Positions 17,454 to 26,539 are shown, counted from the first letter of the stretch. The stretch: 64,000 nucleotides of DNA from an uncultured Sulfitobacter sp. (GCA_947502265.1 CANMZB010000007.1:60324-124323); one strand, 5' to 3'. Made by a program: numbers and translations. The notes: a model not told the origin generated them from the sequence alone.

Positions 17454-19198
17454 GCTGCCTGCTCCTGTTTTACCGGCAGCAATGTCACGCTGAAACACGC
17501 GCCGTTGCCGGTATTTTCCGCGCGGATCTCTCCGCCCACGCTTTGCACGATGGCATAGCTGATCGACAGGCCCAAGCCGATGCCTTTGGCCGCGCCGACC
17601 TCTTTGGTCGAGTAGAACGGATCGAACACCTTGTCAGGATCCGCCAGACCGGGGCCGCTGTCACTGATCTGTACCGTGATCACATCGCCCTGACGGATCG
17701 TGACCGACACGCGCCGTACGTCCGCCCCTGCCACGGCGTCCAGCGCGTTTGTCATCAGGTTGACAAACACCTGCCCCAAACGCACCTCGCCGCCGCGTAC
17801 CCGGATCGGCGTGACGGGGGGCGTATAATCCAGAGTGACGCCAACCGCGTGCCGCCGCGCCTGCGTCAACTCCAAGGCGGAGGCGATGACCTCTCCTAAA
17901 TCGACAGGCACCTGCCGCACGCTTTCCTGTCTGGAAAAGGCGCGCAGGTTTTTTATAATCCGCCCCATGCGATGCGTCATGTCCGAAATCCGGTTGAAAT
18001 TGTCGCGCGCCCGTTCGGGGCGATCACGGTCCAAAAACAGCACACCATTCTCGGCAAAGGATTGCACCGCCATCAACGGCTGGTTCAACTCGTGGCTGAT
18101 GCCCGCGCTCAACTGCCCCAGCGCGCTCAGCTTGCTGGCCTGCACCAGATCGGCCTGCGCACGCGCCAGCGCACCTTGGGCCTGCGTGCGCTCTGCCGCC
18201 TCGCGGCGCAATTCGTTGTTAATGTCGCGCAAGGCCTGCGTGCGCGCCTTTACCCGCGCCTCCAACTGCGCGTTGGCGCGCGCCAAGGTGCGCCGCCGCT
18301 CTGTCGCAAGAAACAACAGCGCCCCGAACGCCAGACACAACGCCGCCACCGCCGCCGCCTGACTTGCTGCCAGTCGGCGCACGGGCGCGACATCCATCAA
18401 CGCCTCGCCCGTCATCCCGATCACCGGCAACTCCTGCGTCAGATGCAGCGCCTCATCAGGCAGATAGGGCCCCCAGCCCAGCCGCCAAATCTCATGGCTC
18501 GCCGTCTCGCGTACGGAAAATGACGGGCTTACGCCTGCGGGCGGATAAAGCCCCCGCGCGCCGTCGCGCCGCTGCCAGAATATCAGCTCCGAGCGGTTGG
18601 ACACCTGTACACGCCCGCGCGCGTCGGTGAAAAATACCGGCGGTGTGTCGCCGCGCCACGCATAGTCCACGCTGCTAAGGTCCGTTGAGACAACAAGTGC
18701 CCCCTGCACCTTGCCGTCAACGCCAAACACGGGCGCCGCATAAAAATAGCTGCGCACCGCCTGCCCGCCGCCCGGGCCATAGCCGCGCCCCAAAGCACCG
18801 TTAAGCGCGCGGCGCACGAAAGGGCGCGCGCCAACTTTACCTGCGCCGTCCACGGCCGCAGCCAGAACTTCACCCGCAGGGTTCATCACCATCACATCCA
18901 GCGCCGAAGCGCGGTCCGCCACCGAGAGCAGCAGCGCGCGATCACCCGGCACCTGCGCGCCGCGCGCCAGCACCTGCGCCACCTGCGGATGCGCCGCCAT
19001 CACTACCGCCAGATCGCGGTATCGCTGCAACTGCCCCACCAGACGGTCGCTCGCCAGTGCCAGATCGGCCTGACCGCGCGCGGAAAGCTGCGTCAGCCCG
19101 TGCTGCGTGGCATAACGCCAAACGCCCTGCGCCAGCGCTATGACGCACATCATAAAAATGCCGATTATCAGGCCACGCCTGAAGAAACCTGTCCCCAT
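17450..19198 (-). CDS. dctB: DctB-like sensor histidine kinase
   Basis: A 582-residue membrane sensor kinase. A first helix lies at about 10-25, then a periplasmic double-PDC-type sensor domain (about 30-285, with ALDVMVMNPAGEVLAA and RPFVRRAL), a second helix at about 288-307 (AAAVAALCLAFGALLFLA), and a coiled coil to about 360. The catalytic part follows, with H-box LGQLSAGISHELNQPLMAVQ, N-box NLMTNALDA, and G-boxes DSGPGL and GIGLGLS. It most likely senses C4-dicarboxylates together with the transporter, as in rhizobia. Translationally coupled to dctD. Confidence 0.93.
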   Translation of the reverse strand: MGTGFFRRGLIIGIFMMCVIALAQGVWRYATQHGLTQLSARGQADLALASDRLVGQLQRYRDLAVVMAAHPQVAQVLARGAQVPGDRALLLSVADRASALDVMVMNPAGEVLAAAVDGAGKVGARPFVRRALNGALGRGYGPGGGQAVRSYFYAAPVFGVDGKVQGALVVSTDLSSVDYAWRGDTPPVFFTDARGRVQVSNRSELIFWQRRDGARGLYPPAGVSPSFSVRETASHEIWRLGWGPYLPDEALHLTQELPVIGMTGEALMDVAPVRRLAASQAAAVAALCLAFGALLFLATERRRTLARANAQLEARVKARTQALRDINNELRREAAERTQAQGALARAQADLVQASKLSALGQLSAGISHELNQPLMAVQSFAENGVLFLDRDRPERARDNFNRISDMTHRMGRIIKNLRAFSRQESVRQVPVDLGEVIASALELTQARRHAVGVTLDYTPPVTPIRVRGGEVRLGQVFVNLMTNALDAVAGADVRRVSVTIRQGDVITVQISDSGPGLADPDKVFDPFYSTKEVGAAKGIGLGLSISYAIVQSVGGEIRAENTGNGACFSVTLLPVKQEQAA

Positions 19199-19404
19199 GG
19201 CCCCAATTTACCCAAGCAACCTTGCATTGACCAGCGCATGAAACACCCCGGTTTTCTCCAGAACCCCTGCGCTATCTACAACTGCGCCCGCGTACGCGCC
19301 GCCGGACGCTTGGAAAAGCGGACGACAATTGCCGGATTTGGCTCACACCTGCCCCATGCGCCTATAAAAGAAATCGCCGACACGGCGACAATCGGATCGC
19401 GGGT

Positions 19405-19866
19405 CTATAACGGGAGCATCGTTGTCGATTTAATCTCTTCCATCGACAAAAGCGCTGTCACATTGTGAACCCGCACTTCAGATATCAACGCCTGATAAAA
19501 GCGGTCATAGGCGCGCGCGTTCTCGACCCGCACCTTGAGGATATAATCGATATCACCAGCCAGCCGGTGCGCCTCTTGCACCTCGTTGCGGGCATTAAGC
19601 GCCTTGAGAAACGCCGCCTGCCATTGCGCATCATGTTCCGACGTGCGGATCAACACAAAGAAACACGCCTCGAACCCCAGCTTTTCGGCATCCAGCACAA
19701 CAGTCTGCTGCCCGATGACACCCGCCTCGCGCAGCTTGCGAATCCGGTTCCACACCGGCGTCTTCGAAGAGCCGACTTTGCGCGCAATATCGTCCAGGGA
19801 CTGGCTGGCATCGCGCTGCAGCTGCGCCAGAATTTTCCTGTCTGTGTCGTCAATGCGGACGTTCAT
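19405..19866 (-). CDS. Lrp/AsnC family transcriptional regulator
   Basis: A 153-residue regulator with an N-terminal helix-turn-helix (LDDIARKVGSSKTPVWNRIRKL, about 22-44) starting from IDDTDRKILAQLQRDA, and a C-terminal ligand-binding RAM domain (about 65-150) with the family run LAGDIDYILKVRVENARAYDRF. It is divergent from the siroheme and sulfite-reduction operon, 137 bases apart, so it is the best candidate regulator for it, perhaps responding to a sulfur amino acid. The effector is unknown. Confidence 0.92.
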   Translation of the reverse strand: MNVRIDDTDRKILAQLQRDASQSLDDIARKVGSSKTPVWNRIRKLREAGVIGQQTVVLDAEKLGFEACFFVLIRTSEHDAQWQAAFLKALNARNEVQEAHRLAGDIDYILKVRVENARAYDRFYQALISEVRVHNVTALLSMEEIKSTTMLPL

Positions 19867-20003
19867 TCCAATTCCTCTCGAATTTCATAATCGGTGTTCC
19901 AAGCACCGACACCATTAGAACGAATGTTCTTAATTGAATAGGGATGTGGCGCAGTATCGGAATATTTTCCTATATTGAGTGACGCAACACAGGATTTAAC
20001 CCG
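19867..20003. promoter_or_regulatory. Divergent control region of the Lrp gene and the cys operon
   Basis: The region contains two inverted repeats: TCGGTG-N7-CACCGA at 19891-19909 and AGAAC-GAAT-GTTCT at 19917-19930, the latter inside an AT-rich stretch resembling Lrp-type sites. A further AT-rich run GGAATATTTTCC lies at about 19960-19971, near the likely promoter of the rightward operon. These are candidate operators. Confidence 0.55.
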
Positions 20004-21398
20004 ATGGACCACTTCCCGATCTTCCTCGCAACCCAATCTCTGCGCATCGTCGTTTCGGGCGGCGGTGACGCGGCATTGGCCAAGCTGCGCCTGCTGATGA
20101 AAACCCGGGCACAGATCACCGTTTTTGCCGCCACACCCGCCGCAGAAATCATAGGCTGGCATGACGCGGGCAAGCTCGCGCTGGTTCCACGTGCGATGGT
20201 ACACGGTGACGCCCTGTGCGCGGGGCTTTTCTACGGTGCCAATGAAGATGCGGCAGAGGACGCGCGCACTGCGCGCATCGCCCGCGATTGTGGCGCGTTG
20301 GTGAATATCGTCGACAATCTTCATGACAGCCAGTTCATAACCCCCGCCATCGTGGACCGCGCGCCCGTGACCATCGCCATCGGAACCGAAGGTGCCGCCC
20401 CGGTATTGGCTCGCGCAATCAAGGCCGATCTCGAAGAGCGCCTGCCCGCAGCCCTTGGCACGTTGGCGCGGATCGGCAAGACATTCCGTGAGGCCGCCAA
20501 TGCGCTGCCCTTTGGCCGTGCGCGCCGCGATTTCTGGCGCGCTTATTATTTCAACGCGGGCCCCAAAGCGATGAGCGGCAGCGAAGAGCGCGTGCGCCCC
20601 GCTCTCGCTGCCTTGCTGAAAGATCATCTGGAAAATACCGCCCGCGCTGGGCATGTGGCCTTTGTTGGCGGTGGTCCCGGTGATCCGGAATTGCTGACCC
20701 TAAAAGCGCGCCGTGCGCTGGATGAGGCCGATGTGGTCATCTACGACCGTCTGATCACGCCCGAGATCCTTGAGCTTGCCCGCCGCGAAGCGACGATGAT
20801 CGACGTGGGCAAAGAAGGATTTGGCCACCACACACCGCAAGACCGTATCAACGCGCTGCTGCTCGAACATGCCCGGACAGGCGCGCAGGTGGTGCGGCTG
20901 AAATCCGGCGATGCCACCATCTTTGGTCGTCTCGACGAAGAGATCGCGGCGGTCGACGCCCATGGCATCGGCTGGCACATCGTACCGGGGATCACCTCCG
21001 CCTCTGCCGCCGTTGCCGCAATCGGGCAAAGCCTGACAAAACGAGGGCGCAACGCCTCTGTGCGGTTTCTGACAGGCCATGACATGAAAGGATTCGCCGA
21101 TCACGACTGGTCCGCTCTGGCCTGCCCGAACGAGGTCGCGGCGATCTACATGGGCAAGAAATCCGCCCGTTTCGTGCAGGGTCGTTTGATCATGCACGGT
21201 GCTGACCGCCAAACGCCTGTGACGGTGATTGAAAACGCCTCGCGCCCTGATCAGCGGGTGGTTGAAACCACGCTTGACCGCCTGCCCGCAGATCTTGAGG
21301 CCGCTTGCCTCAGCGGCCCCGCGCTCACCTTTCTCGGCCTTGCTCCGCGCGCTGCACTGGCCGCCGCTCCCTCCCTTCAGATCGAGGAATTCGCCTGA
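20004..21398 (+). CDS. cysG: Siroheme synthase (CysG-type bifunctional enzyme)
   Basis: A 464-residue fusion. Residues 1-200 form the precorrin-2 dehydrogenase/sirohydrochlorin ferrochelatase part (IVVSGGGDAALAKLRLLMK as the NAD-binding loop, VNIVDNLHDSQFITPAIVDR). Residues 215-455 form the SAM-dependent uroporphyrinogen III methyltransferase with FVGGGPGDPELLTLKA, VVIYDRLI, VRLKSGDATIFGR and VPGITSASAA. It makes siroheme for the sulfite reductase two genes downstream. The Gly-rich loop carries an unusual GGGDAA. The stop and the next start overlap by one base (TGATG). Confidence 0.95.
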   Translation: MDHFPIFLATQSLRIVVSGGGDAALAKLRLLMKTRAQITVFAATPAAEIIGWHDAGKLALVPRAMVHGDALCAGLFYGANEDAAEDARTARIARDCGALVNIVDNLHDSQFITPAIVDRAPVTIAIGTEGAAPVLARAIKADLEERLPAALGTLARIGKTFREAANALPFGRARRDFWRAYYFNAGPKAMSGSEERVRPALAALLKDHLENTARAGHVAFVGGGPGDPELLTLKARRALDEADVVIYDRLITPEILELARREATMIDVGKEGFGHHTPQDRINALLLEHARTGAQVVRLKSGDATIFGRLDEEIAAVDAHGIGWHIVPGITSASAAVAAIGQSLTKRGRNASVRFLTGHDMKGFADHDWSALACPNEVAAIYMGKKSARFVQGRLIMHGADRQTPVTVIENASRPDQRVVETTLDRLPADLEAACLSGPALTFLGLAPRAALAAAPSLQIEEFA

Positions 21399-21694
21399 TG
21401 TCTCACGCTTTCAAACCATCCGTGATTACCGCCAACGCCCTTCTCGAGGGTGATGTAGTCTATCTTGGCGCGCATGACTGGGTGCGCGATCTGGCCGATG
21501 CAGAGATCCTCACCGACGAAGCAGTCGCAGACATCCGCATGATCGAGGCCAGCGCCCAGACCGGGCGTGTGGTCGGTGTGTATCTGGCCGAAATCGACGC
21601 AACCGGCAGCCGCCCCGCACCGGTCCATTTTCGCGAAGCGTTTCGCGCGACCGGCCCATCCAACTATGCCCATGGCAAGCAGGAGACTGTATAA
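21398..21694 (+). CDS. DUF2849 protein of the sulfite-reduction operon
   Basis: A 98-residue soluble protein of the alphaproteobacterial DUF2849 family. Recognisable stretches are VITANALLEGDVVYLGAHDW and the acidic middle ADAEILTDEAVADIRMIE; the C-terminus has PVHFREAFRATGPSNYAHG. No metal-binding cysteines, membrane segment or signal peptide is seen. Function is unknown, but it is locked into the operon: it overlaps cysG by one base and the reductase gene starts right after its stop, so it probably assists sulfite reductase or siroheme delivery. Confidence 0.85.
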   Translation: MSHAFKPSVITANALLEGDVVYLGAHDWVRDLADAEILTDEAVADIRMIEASAQTGRVVGVYLAEIDATGSRPAPVHFREAFRATGPSNYAHGKQETV

Positions 21695-23359
21695 ATGTAC
21701 CAGTACACCGATTTTGACACCCGTTTTCTGGCAGAACGTAACGCCCAGTTCCGCGCGCAGGTCGCGCGCCGCATTGACGGATCGCTGACCGAGGATGAGT
21801 TCAAGCCGCTGCGCCTGATGAACGGGCTGTATCTGCAACTTCACGCCTATATGCTGCGCGTGGCGATCCCCTATGGCACGCTGAACGGTGCGCAGATACG
21901 CAAGCTGGCCGATATCGCGGACAGGTGGGACAAGGGCTATGGTCATTTCACCACCCGTCAGAATATCCAATACAACTGGCCCGATCTGCGCGATGTGCCT
22001 GATATGCTTGATGCGTTGGCGCAGGTGAATCTGCACGCGATCCAGACCTCGGGCAACACCATCCGCAACGTGACGGCCGATCATTTCGCCGGTGCCGCCG
22101 CCGACGAGGTGGCCGATCCGCGCCCTGTTGCAGAGCTGATCCGGCAGTGGTCCACCGATCACCCCGAGTTCCAGTTCCTGCCGCGCAAGTTCAAGGTCGC
22201 GGTCAGCGGCGCTGCCCATGACCGCGCCGTGATCAAGGCGCATGACATCGGCCTGCGCATCGTCGCGCGCGATGGCGTTCAGGGGTTCGAGGTGATTGTG
22301 GGGGGCGGTTTGGGCCGCACGCCGATGATCGGCAAGGTGCTATATGATTTTGTCGCCACCGAAGACCTGCTGCCCACGCTGGAGGCCATTGTCAGCGTCT
22401 ATAACCTGCTGGGGCGGCGCGATAACAAGTTCAAGGCGCGCATCAAGATCACCGTGCACGAGAACGGGATCGAGGACATCCGCGCCCGCGTCGATGCCCG
22501 CTATCGGCTGATCCGCCCGCAGTTTCGCGGCGTGGACCAACAGATGTTGTCGCGGATCGCGGCGGATTTCGCCGCACCCGCGTTCAGAACCGCTTCGACG
22601 GACATCTATGATACTGCCTATCGCACCGATCCGGTTTTCCGCGCTTGGGCCGATACCAATCTCGCCGCGCACCGTGCGCCGGGCTATGCCATCGTGTCGA
22701 TCTCGCTCAAGGCGCATGGGGCCACGCCGGGCGACGCCACATCCCAGCAGATGCGCGTGATGGCCGCATTGGCCGAAGAGGCCGGCCACAACGAGTTGCG
22801 CATCAGCCACGAGCAGAACGTGATCCTGCCTCATGTCCACCGCGCCGATCTGCCGGCATTACATGCGCGACTGAAGGCGGCGGGGCTGGCCACGGCCAAC
22901 ATCGGGCTGATCTCCGATATCATCGCCTGCCCCGGCATGGATTACTGCGCGCTGGCCACCGCGCGCTCCATTCCTATCGCCCAACAGATCGCAACCCGTT
23001 TTGACGAGTTGAAACTGGAGCACGAAATCGGTCCGCTGAAAATCAAGATTTCGGGCTGCATCAATGCCTGCGGGCATCACCATGTAGGCCACATCGGCAT
23101 CCTTGGCCTTGATCGTGCAGGCGTCGAGAATTACCAGATCACGCTGGGCGGGGATGGCACCGAAGACGCCGCGATTGGCGAACGTGCAGGCCCCGGTTTC
23201 TCTGCGGCGCAGATCATTCCCGCAATCGAACGGATCGTGCTGACCTATCTCGATCTGCGCAGCGCCCCTTCCGAGACCTTCTTGCACACCTACCGTCGTC
23301 TCGGCCTCGGGCCGTTCAAAGCGGCCCTTTATCCCGAGGAAAAAGCCGATGCCGCTTGA
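21695..23359 (+). CDS. cysI: Siroheme-dependent sulfite (or nitrite) reductase, hemoprotein
   Basis: A 554-residue reductase that converts sulfite to sulfide with six electrons. It has the two-fold NiR/SiR architecture: the N-terminal ferredoxin-like half with GYGHFTTRQNIQYNW, and the siroheme/4Fe-4S site built by Cys412, Cys418 (CPGMDYC), Cys455 and Cys459 (GCINACGHHHVGHIG). The context (cysG, cysH, fpr) argues for assimilatory sulfite reduction; nitrite reduction is a formal alternative since the families are close. GGAGA precedes the ATG. It overlaps cysH by 11 bases. Confidence 0.93.
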   Translation: MYQYTDFDTRFLAERNAQFRAQVARRIDGSLTEDEFKPLRLMNGLYLQLHAYMLRVAIPYGTLNGAQIRKLADIADRWDKGYGHFTTRQNIQYNWPDLRDVPDMLDALAQVNLHAIQTSGNTIRNVTADHFAGAAADEVADPRPVAELIRQWSTDHPEFQFLPRKFKVAVSGAAHDRAVIKAHDIGLRIVARDGVQGFEVIVGGGLGRTPMIGKVLYDFVATEDLLPTLEAIVSVYNLLGRRDNKFKARIKITVHENGIEDIRARVDARYRLIRPQFRGVDQQMLSRIAADFAAPAFRTASTDIYDTAYRTDPVFRAWADTNLAAHRAPGYAIVSISLKAHGATPGDATSQQMRVMAALAEEAGHNELRISHEQNVILPHVHRADLPALHARLKAAGLATANIGLISDIIACPGMDYCALATARSIPIAQQIATRFDELKLEHEIGPLKIKISGCINACGHHHVGHIGILGLDRAGVENYQITLGGDGTEDAAIGERAGPGFSAAQIIPAIERIVLTYLDLRSAPSETFLHTYRRLGLGPFKAALYPEEKADAA

Positions 23360-24077
23360 TCACGCCGCCAAAACGGACGCCCGCATCGAAACGCTCAACA
23401 AGGCGCTCAAAAATCACGCGGCGGTGGACGTGTTGCGCGCAGCCTTCAACGCCACGCCGAACCTTGCCCTTGTGTCGAGTTTCGGTGCGGAATCTGTGGC
23501 GCTGCTGCATCTGGCCGCACGGGTAAAGCCAGACGTGCCGGTGATCTTTATCGACACAATGCTGCTTTTCCCCGAAACGCTGCGCTATCAAAAAGAGGTG
23601 GCAAGGCGGCTTGATCTTCGCAAGGTGCGGGTTATCCGCGCCGATACACGTCAGGACGACCCCGACGATACGCTGCACCTGCGCGACACCGATGCCTGCT
23701 GCGATCTGCGCAAGACCCAAGTGCTGGCACAGGCACTTGAGGGGTTTGATGGCTGGATCACCGGGCGCAAACGCTTTCAATCGGGACAGCGCGCCGAATT
23801 ACCCCCCTTCGAGCGGGAAGAAGGCACAGGCCGGATCAAGGTTAATCCACTGGCCCACTGGGCACCGCAGGATGTGCAGGACTACATGGTTGAAAATCGC
23901 CTGCCGCGGCATCCGCTGGTGACGCGGGGCTATCCTTCGATCGGTTGTGCGCCTTGCACGTCGCCCGTTAAAAAAGGTGAAGATCCGCGCGCAGGCCGTT
24001 GGCGTAACAGCAAAAAAGAAGAATGCGGCATTCATTTTGTCGATGGAAAAATGGTGCGCACAGGAGCAACCACATGA
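23349..24077 (+). CDS. cysH: Adenylyl-sulfate (APS) reductase, 4Fe-4S type
   Basis: A 242-residue reductase that reduces activated sulfate to sulfite with thioredoxin or glutaredoxin. The nucleotide-binding segment VSSFGAESVALLH and substrate residues around TGRKRFQSGQRAE are present. The cysteine pairs Cys117-Cys118 (DACCDLRK) and Cys200/Cys203 (IGCAPC) mark the iron-sulfur form, which prefers APS over PAPS. Catalytic Cys226 sits in ECGIH. The start lies inside the end of the sulfite reductase gene, and the stop overlaps the next start by four bases, so expression is tightly coupled. Confidence 0.94.
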   Translation: MPLDHAAKTDARIETLNKALKNHAAVDVLRAAFNATPNLALVSSFGAESVALLHLAARVKPDVPVIFIDTMLLFPETLRYQKEVARRLDLRKVRVIRADTRQDDPDDTLHLRDTDACCDLRKTQVLAQALEGFDGWITGRKRFQSGQRAELPPFEREEGTGRIKVNPLAHWAPQDVQDYMVENRLPRHPLVTRGYPSIGCAPCTSPVKKGEDPRAGRWRNSKKEECGIHFVDGKMVRTGATT

Positions 24078-24475
24078 ACATACTCGTAAACGACGACGGC
24101 TTTGCCACCGACGACTGGACCGGCGGCTATTGCGCGGGCAACACTGCGAACGATTGTCTTGCGCTGGATTTGACGTCGGACATCGACCCGCATGAGGTGC
24201 GCCTGAATCCCGCGTTGCAGATGATCCGCGTGGATTTCCCGTCCTGCGCCGACGGGCGCGGCTTTAGCATCGCGCGGGCCTTGCGGTTGCGCGGTTACAC
24301 GGGCCGCTTGCGCGCGCGCGGTCATGTGCTGGCCGACCAATACGCCATGGCGCGGCGCGCGGGCTTTGACGAGGTCGAAATTGACGAAACCCTCGCCGCC
24401 CGCCAGCCACAAAATCAATGGCTCTTTCGTGCCGACTGGCAGGCGCATGACTACCAGAACCGCCTGCGCGGCTGA
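24074..24475 (+). CDS. DUF934 protein of the sulfite-reduction operon
   Basis: A 133-residue protein of the DUF934 family, found with sulfite reductase genes in many Proteobacteria. It contains the typical LDLTSDIDPHEVRLNPALQ, DGRGFSIARALRLRGYTGRL, and the C-terminal GFDEVEIDETLAARQPQ. No cofactor motif is obvious. Its role is unknown; the constant linkage to cysI and cysH suggests help with electron delivery or enzyme maturation. It begins by ATGA overlap with cysH. Confidence 0.88.
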   Translation: MNILVNDDGFATDDWTGGYCAGNTANDCLALDLTSDIDPHEVRLNPALQMIRVDFPSCADGRGFSIARALRLRGYTGRLRARGHVLADQYAMARRAGFDEVEIDETLAARQPQNQWLFRADWQAHDYQNRLRG

Positions 24476-24556
24476 ACATCGCAGGGGCCGCGCATTGCGC
24501 ACCTGCCCCTCATTCATTAGAAAAGGATCGCGGGGCTTTTGCCGTGCGCAGAAATC

Positions 24557-25405
24557 ATGACCGAGCATTCTCCAGTGAATACACAAACCGCCAAAGCCGT
24601 TCCTGCCCTGCCAGACGCGCAGACCGTGACTTCTGTCCAGCACTGGACCGACCGGCTGTTTTCCTTCCGCGTCACACGGCCTGCGAGCCTGCGGTTTCGC
24701 TCGGGTGAGTTTGTGATGATTGGGCTGATGGGCGATCCACACCCCGAAACGGGCAAGCAAAAGCCGCTTTTGCGCGCGTATTCCATCGCTTCTCCCTCAT
24801 GGGACGAAGAACTGGAGTTTTATTCGATCAAGGTGCAGGATGGCCCGCTGACGTCCAGGCTGCAACATATCCAACCGGGCGACGAGATCATTTTGCGGCC
24901 CAAGCCGGTCGGCACGCTGGTGCATGATGCGCTGCTTCCGGGCAAGCGGATCTGGTTTTTCGCCACCGGCACCGGTTTTGCGCCCTTTGCCTCGCTTCTG
25001 CGCGATCCGGAAACTTACGAGAAGTTCGAAGAGGTCATTATCACCCACACCTGCCGCGATGTGGCAGAGCTGGAATATTCGCGCAAGTTGATTGACGATC
25101 TGTTAAACGACGAGATGATGCAGGAATTGATCGGCGCAGAACAATTGGCCAAGATCCGCTATTACCCCACCACCACCCGCGAGCAAAGCCCCAAGATGGG
25201 CCGCATTACCACCCTGCTTGAGGATGGCACCATTTTCCGCGATCTGGGCATCGACGGTATCTCGGTCGGGACAGACCGCGCGATGGTGTGCGGTTCTTTG
25301 GGGCTGAACACCGATATCAAAGTGATCCTCGAAGGTTTCGGCCTTGAGGAAGGGGCCAATTCAGATCCGAAACATTACGTCGTCGAGAAAGCGTTCGTCG
25401 GCTGA
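24557..25405 (+). CDS. fpr: Ferredoxin-NADP+ reductase
   Basis: A 282-residue flavoprotein. The FAD domain has LLRAYSIASPSWDEELEFYSIKV split around the RAYS flavin-binding motif, and the NADP domain has FFATGTGFAPFASLLRDP, THTCRDVAEL and VCGSLGLNTD, ending KHYVVEKAFVG, which is typical of subclass I bacterial reductases. It probably supplies electrons through ferredoxin to the siroheme reductase upstream. The ATG at 24557 is used; a TTG six codons earlier has a better-placed AAAAGGA and is a real alternative. It is 81 bases from DUF934 and ends at a strong terminator. Confidence 0.92.
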   Translation: MTEHSPVNTQTAKAVPALPDAQTVTSVQHWTDRLFSFRVTRPASLRFRSGEFVMIGLMGDPHPETGKQKPLLRAYSIASPSWDEELEFYSIKVQDGPLTSRLQHIQPGDEIILRPKPVGTLVHDALLPGKRIWFFATGTGFAPFASLLRDPETYEKFEEVIITHTCRDVAELEYSRKLIDDLLNDEMMQELIGAEQLAKIRYYPTTTREQSPKMGRITTLLEDGTIFRDLGIDGISVGTDRAMVCGSLGLNTDIKVILEGFGLEEGANSDPKHYVVEKAFVG

Positions 25406-25429
25406 CGGCATCTGAATGACGGGCACGAA

Positions 25430-25466
25430 AAAGCCCCGCTTCCGGTTCTGGAAGCGGGGCTTTCTT
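25430..25466. terminator. Bidirectional intrinsic terminator
   Basis: A perfect 14-bp stem (25430-25443 with 25450-25463) and six-base loop with A-rich left and T-rich right flanks. It closes the cys operon transcript and, read the other way, the facing Ala-rich gene. Confidence 0.9.
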
Positions 25467-25490
25467 TTGGCTCAGCTGATCTTTGGCGGC

Positions 25491-26339
25491 TTATTGCATG
25501 CCCAGTGCCTCGCGCAGCTTCTCAAGCGCAACTTTCAGCAACTCGGGATTATCCTGCGCGGCCTTGATTGCCTGCTCAAGCGCGGCCTTGCGGATCGCGC
25601 TCAGATCCGAATCCTGGATCATCTCCGAAACTTTCTCCATTGAGAAGTTTTCGACAGTCAGTGCCTCGGCCTCGGTGGTTTCGGTTGCATCAACCGCAGT
25701 ATTTTCGGTCGCGTCTACGGTATCGGTCGCGGCTTCAGTCGTTGCTTCCGATGCCTCTGTTGCGCTCTCTTCTACCGTTTCAGTCGCCTCTGCGGCAGTA
25801 TTGTCGGTTGCGTCTGCAGCGTCGGATACGGTTTCTTCAGTCGCTTGCGCGGCCTCTGTTGTTGCTTCCGCGGTCTCTTCTGCCGCTGTCGCAGCGTCGT
25901 CTACTGCATTTTCGCTGGCCTCGACAGCATCGGATGCTGTATCCGCAACGTCTTCTGTCACCGTTTCAACGTCCGTGGCCGTTTCCTGCGCAGCGTCGTC
26001 AGCGTTGGTCAATGCCTCTTGCACGGCCTCTACGGCCTCCGAGCCGGCTTGCCCTGCGGCCTCAAGTGCCCCGCTCGCGGCTTCGGCTGCATCTTCTACA
26101 AGCGCCTCACCGGCTACAACGGCCTCATTTGCAGTTTCGGCTACTGCATCCGCAACTTCGCCAGCAGTGTCGGCGGCACCGGATGCGGCATCATCGGCCA
26201 CAACCGCAGACGTCTCTGCCGCGTTTGTCGCTGTCTCGGACACGTCAGCTGCGATATCCTGAACGCTACGGCCGGAATACAGAAGGTATCCGCCAAATGC
26301 GATGATCGCCGCAAGGACAATCCAAACCAGATTTTTCAT
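25491..26339 (-). CDS. Membrane-anchored, Ala/Glu/Asp/Thr-rich low-complexity protein
   Basis: A 282-residue protein. Residues 2-22 form a single hydrophobic anchor (LVWIVLAAIIAFGGYLLYSG). Residues 30-225 are a strongly acidic low-complexity region built from Ala, Glu, Asp, Thr and Val in irregular 7- to 11-residue units (ETATNAAE, DTVDATENTAVDATE). It should be a long amphipathic helix or disordered, similar in composition to LEA-like proteins. The last 50 residues (VENFSMEKVSEMIQDSDLSA onward) are of normal complexity and form a small helical domain. Most of it should project into the periplasm or cytoplasm depending on topology. No function can be assigned. Confidence 0.82.
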   Translation of the reverse strand: MKNLVWIVLAAIIAFGGYLLYSGRSVQDIAADVSETATNAAETSAVVADDAASGAADTAGEVADAVAETANEAVVAGEALVEDAAEAASGALEAAGQAGSEAVEAVQEALTNADDAAQETATDVETVTEDVADTASDAVEASENAVDDAATAAEETAEATTEAAQATEETVSDAADATDNTAAEATETVEESATEASEATTEAATDTVDATENTAVDATETTEAEALTVENFSMEKVSEMIQDSDLSAIRKAALEQAIKAAQDNPELLKVALEKLREALGMQ

Positions 26340-26441
26340 AATTCATTCTCCTTTTTGCAAGCGATCACGGACAAATCTGCCATATGGACCACTATTGCCG
26401 TTGAAATGCGCGGACGGGCGCACATGTTCAAGGGGCAAACG

Positions 26442-26447
26442 TATAAT
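26442..26447 (+). promoter_or_regulatory. Perfect -10 hexamer upstream of infC
   Basis: TATAAT lies about 98 bases before the infC start, preceded by a poor -35 region. It predicts an untranslated leader of about 90 bases, which could serve in IF3 autoregulation. Confidence 0.5.
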
Positions 26448-26539
26448 AGCATCAATGAACCGGATGATTTTCACCTTGAAGGAAGGGCTTCGGAGGTCTA
26501 TTTTGTCGACTCGTATGAGATAACCATTAAAGGACGACT

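Noticed and set aside
25483..26262. Long Ser/Ala/Val-rich open frame on the + strand
   Set aside because: It is the mirror of the low-complexity minus-strand gene, whose codon pattern opens other frames. It has no ribosome site and runs opposite to a protein with a clear membrane anchor and start.
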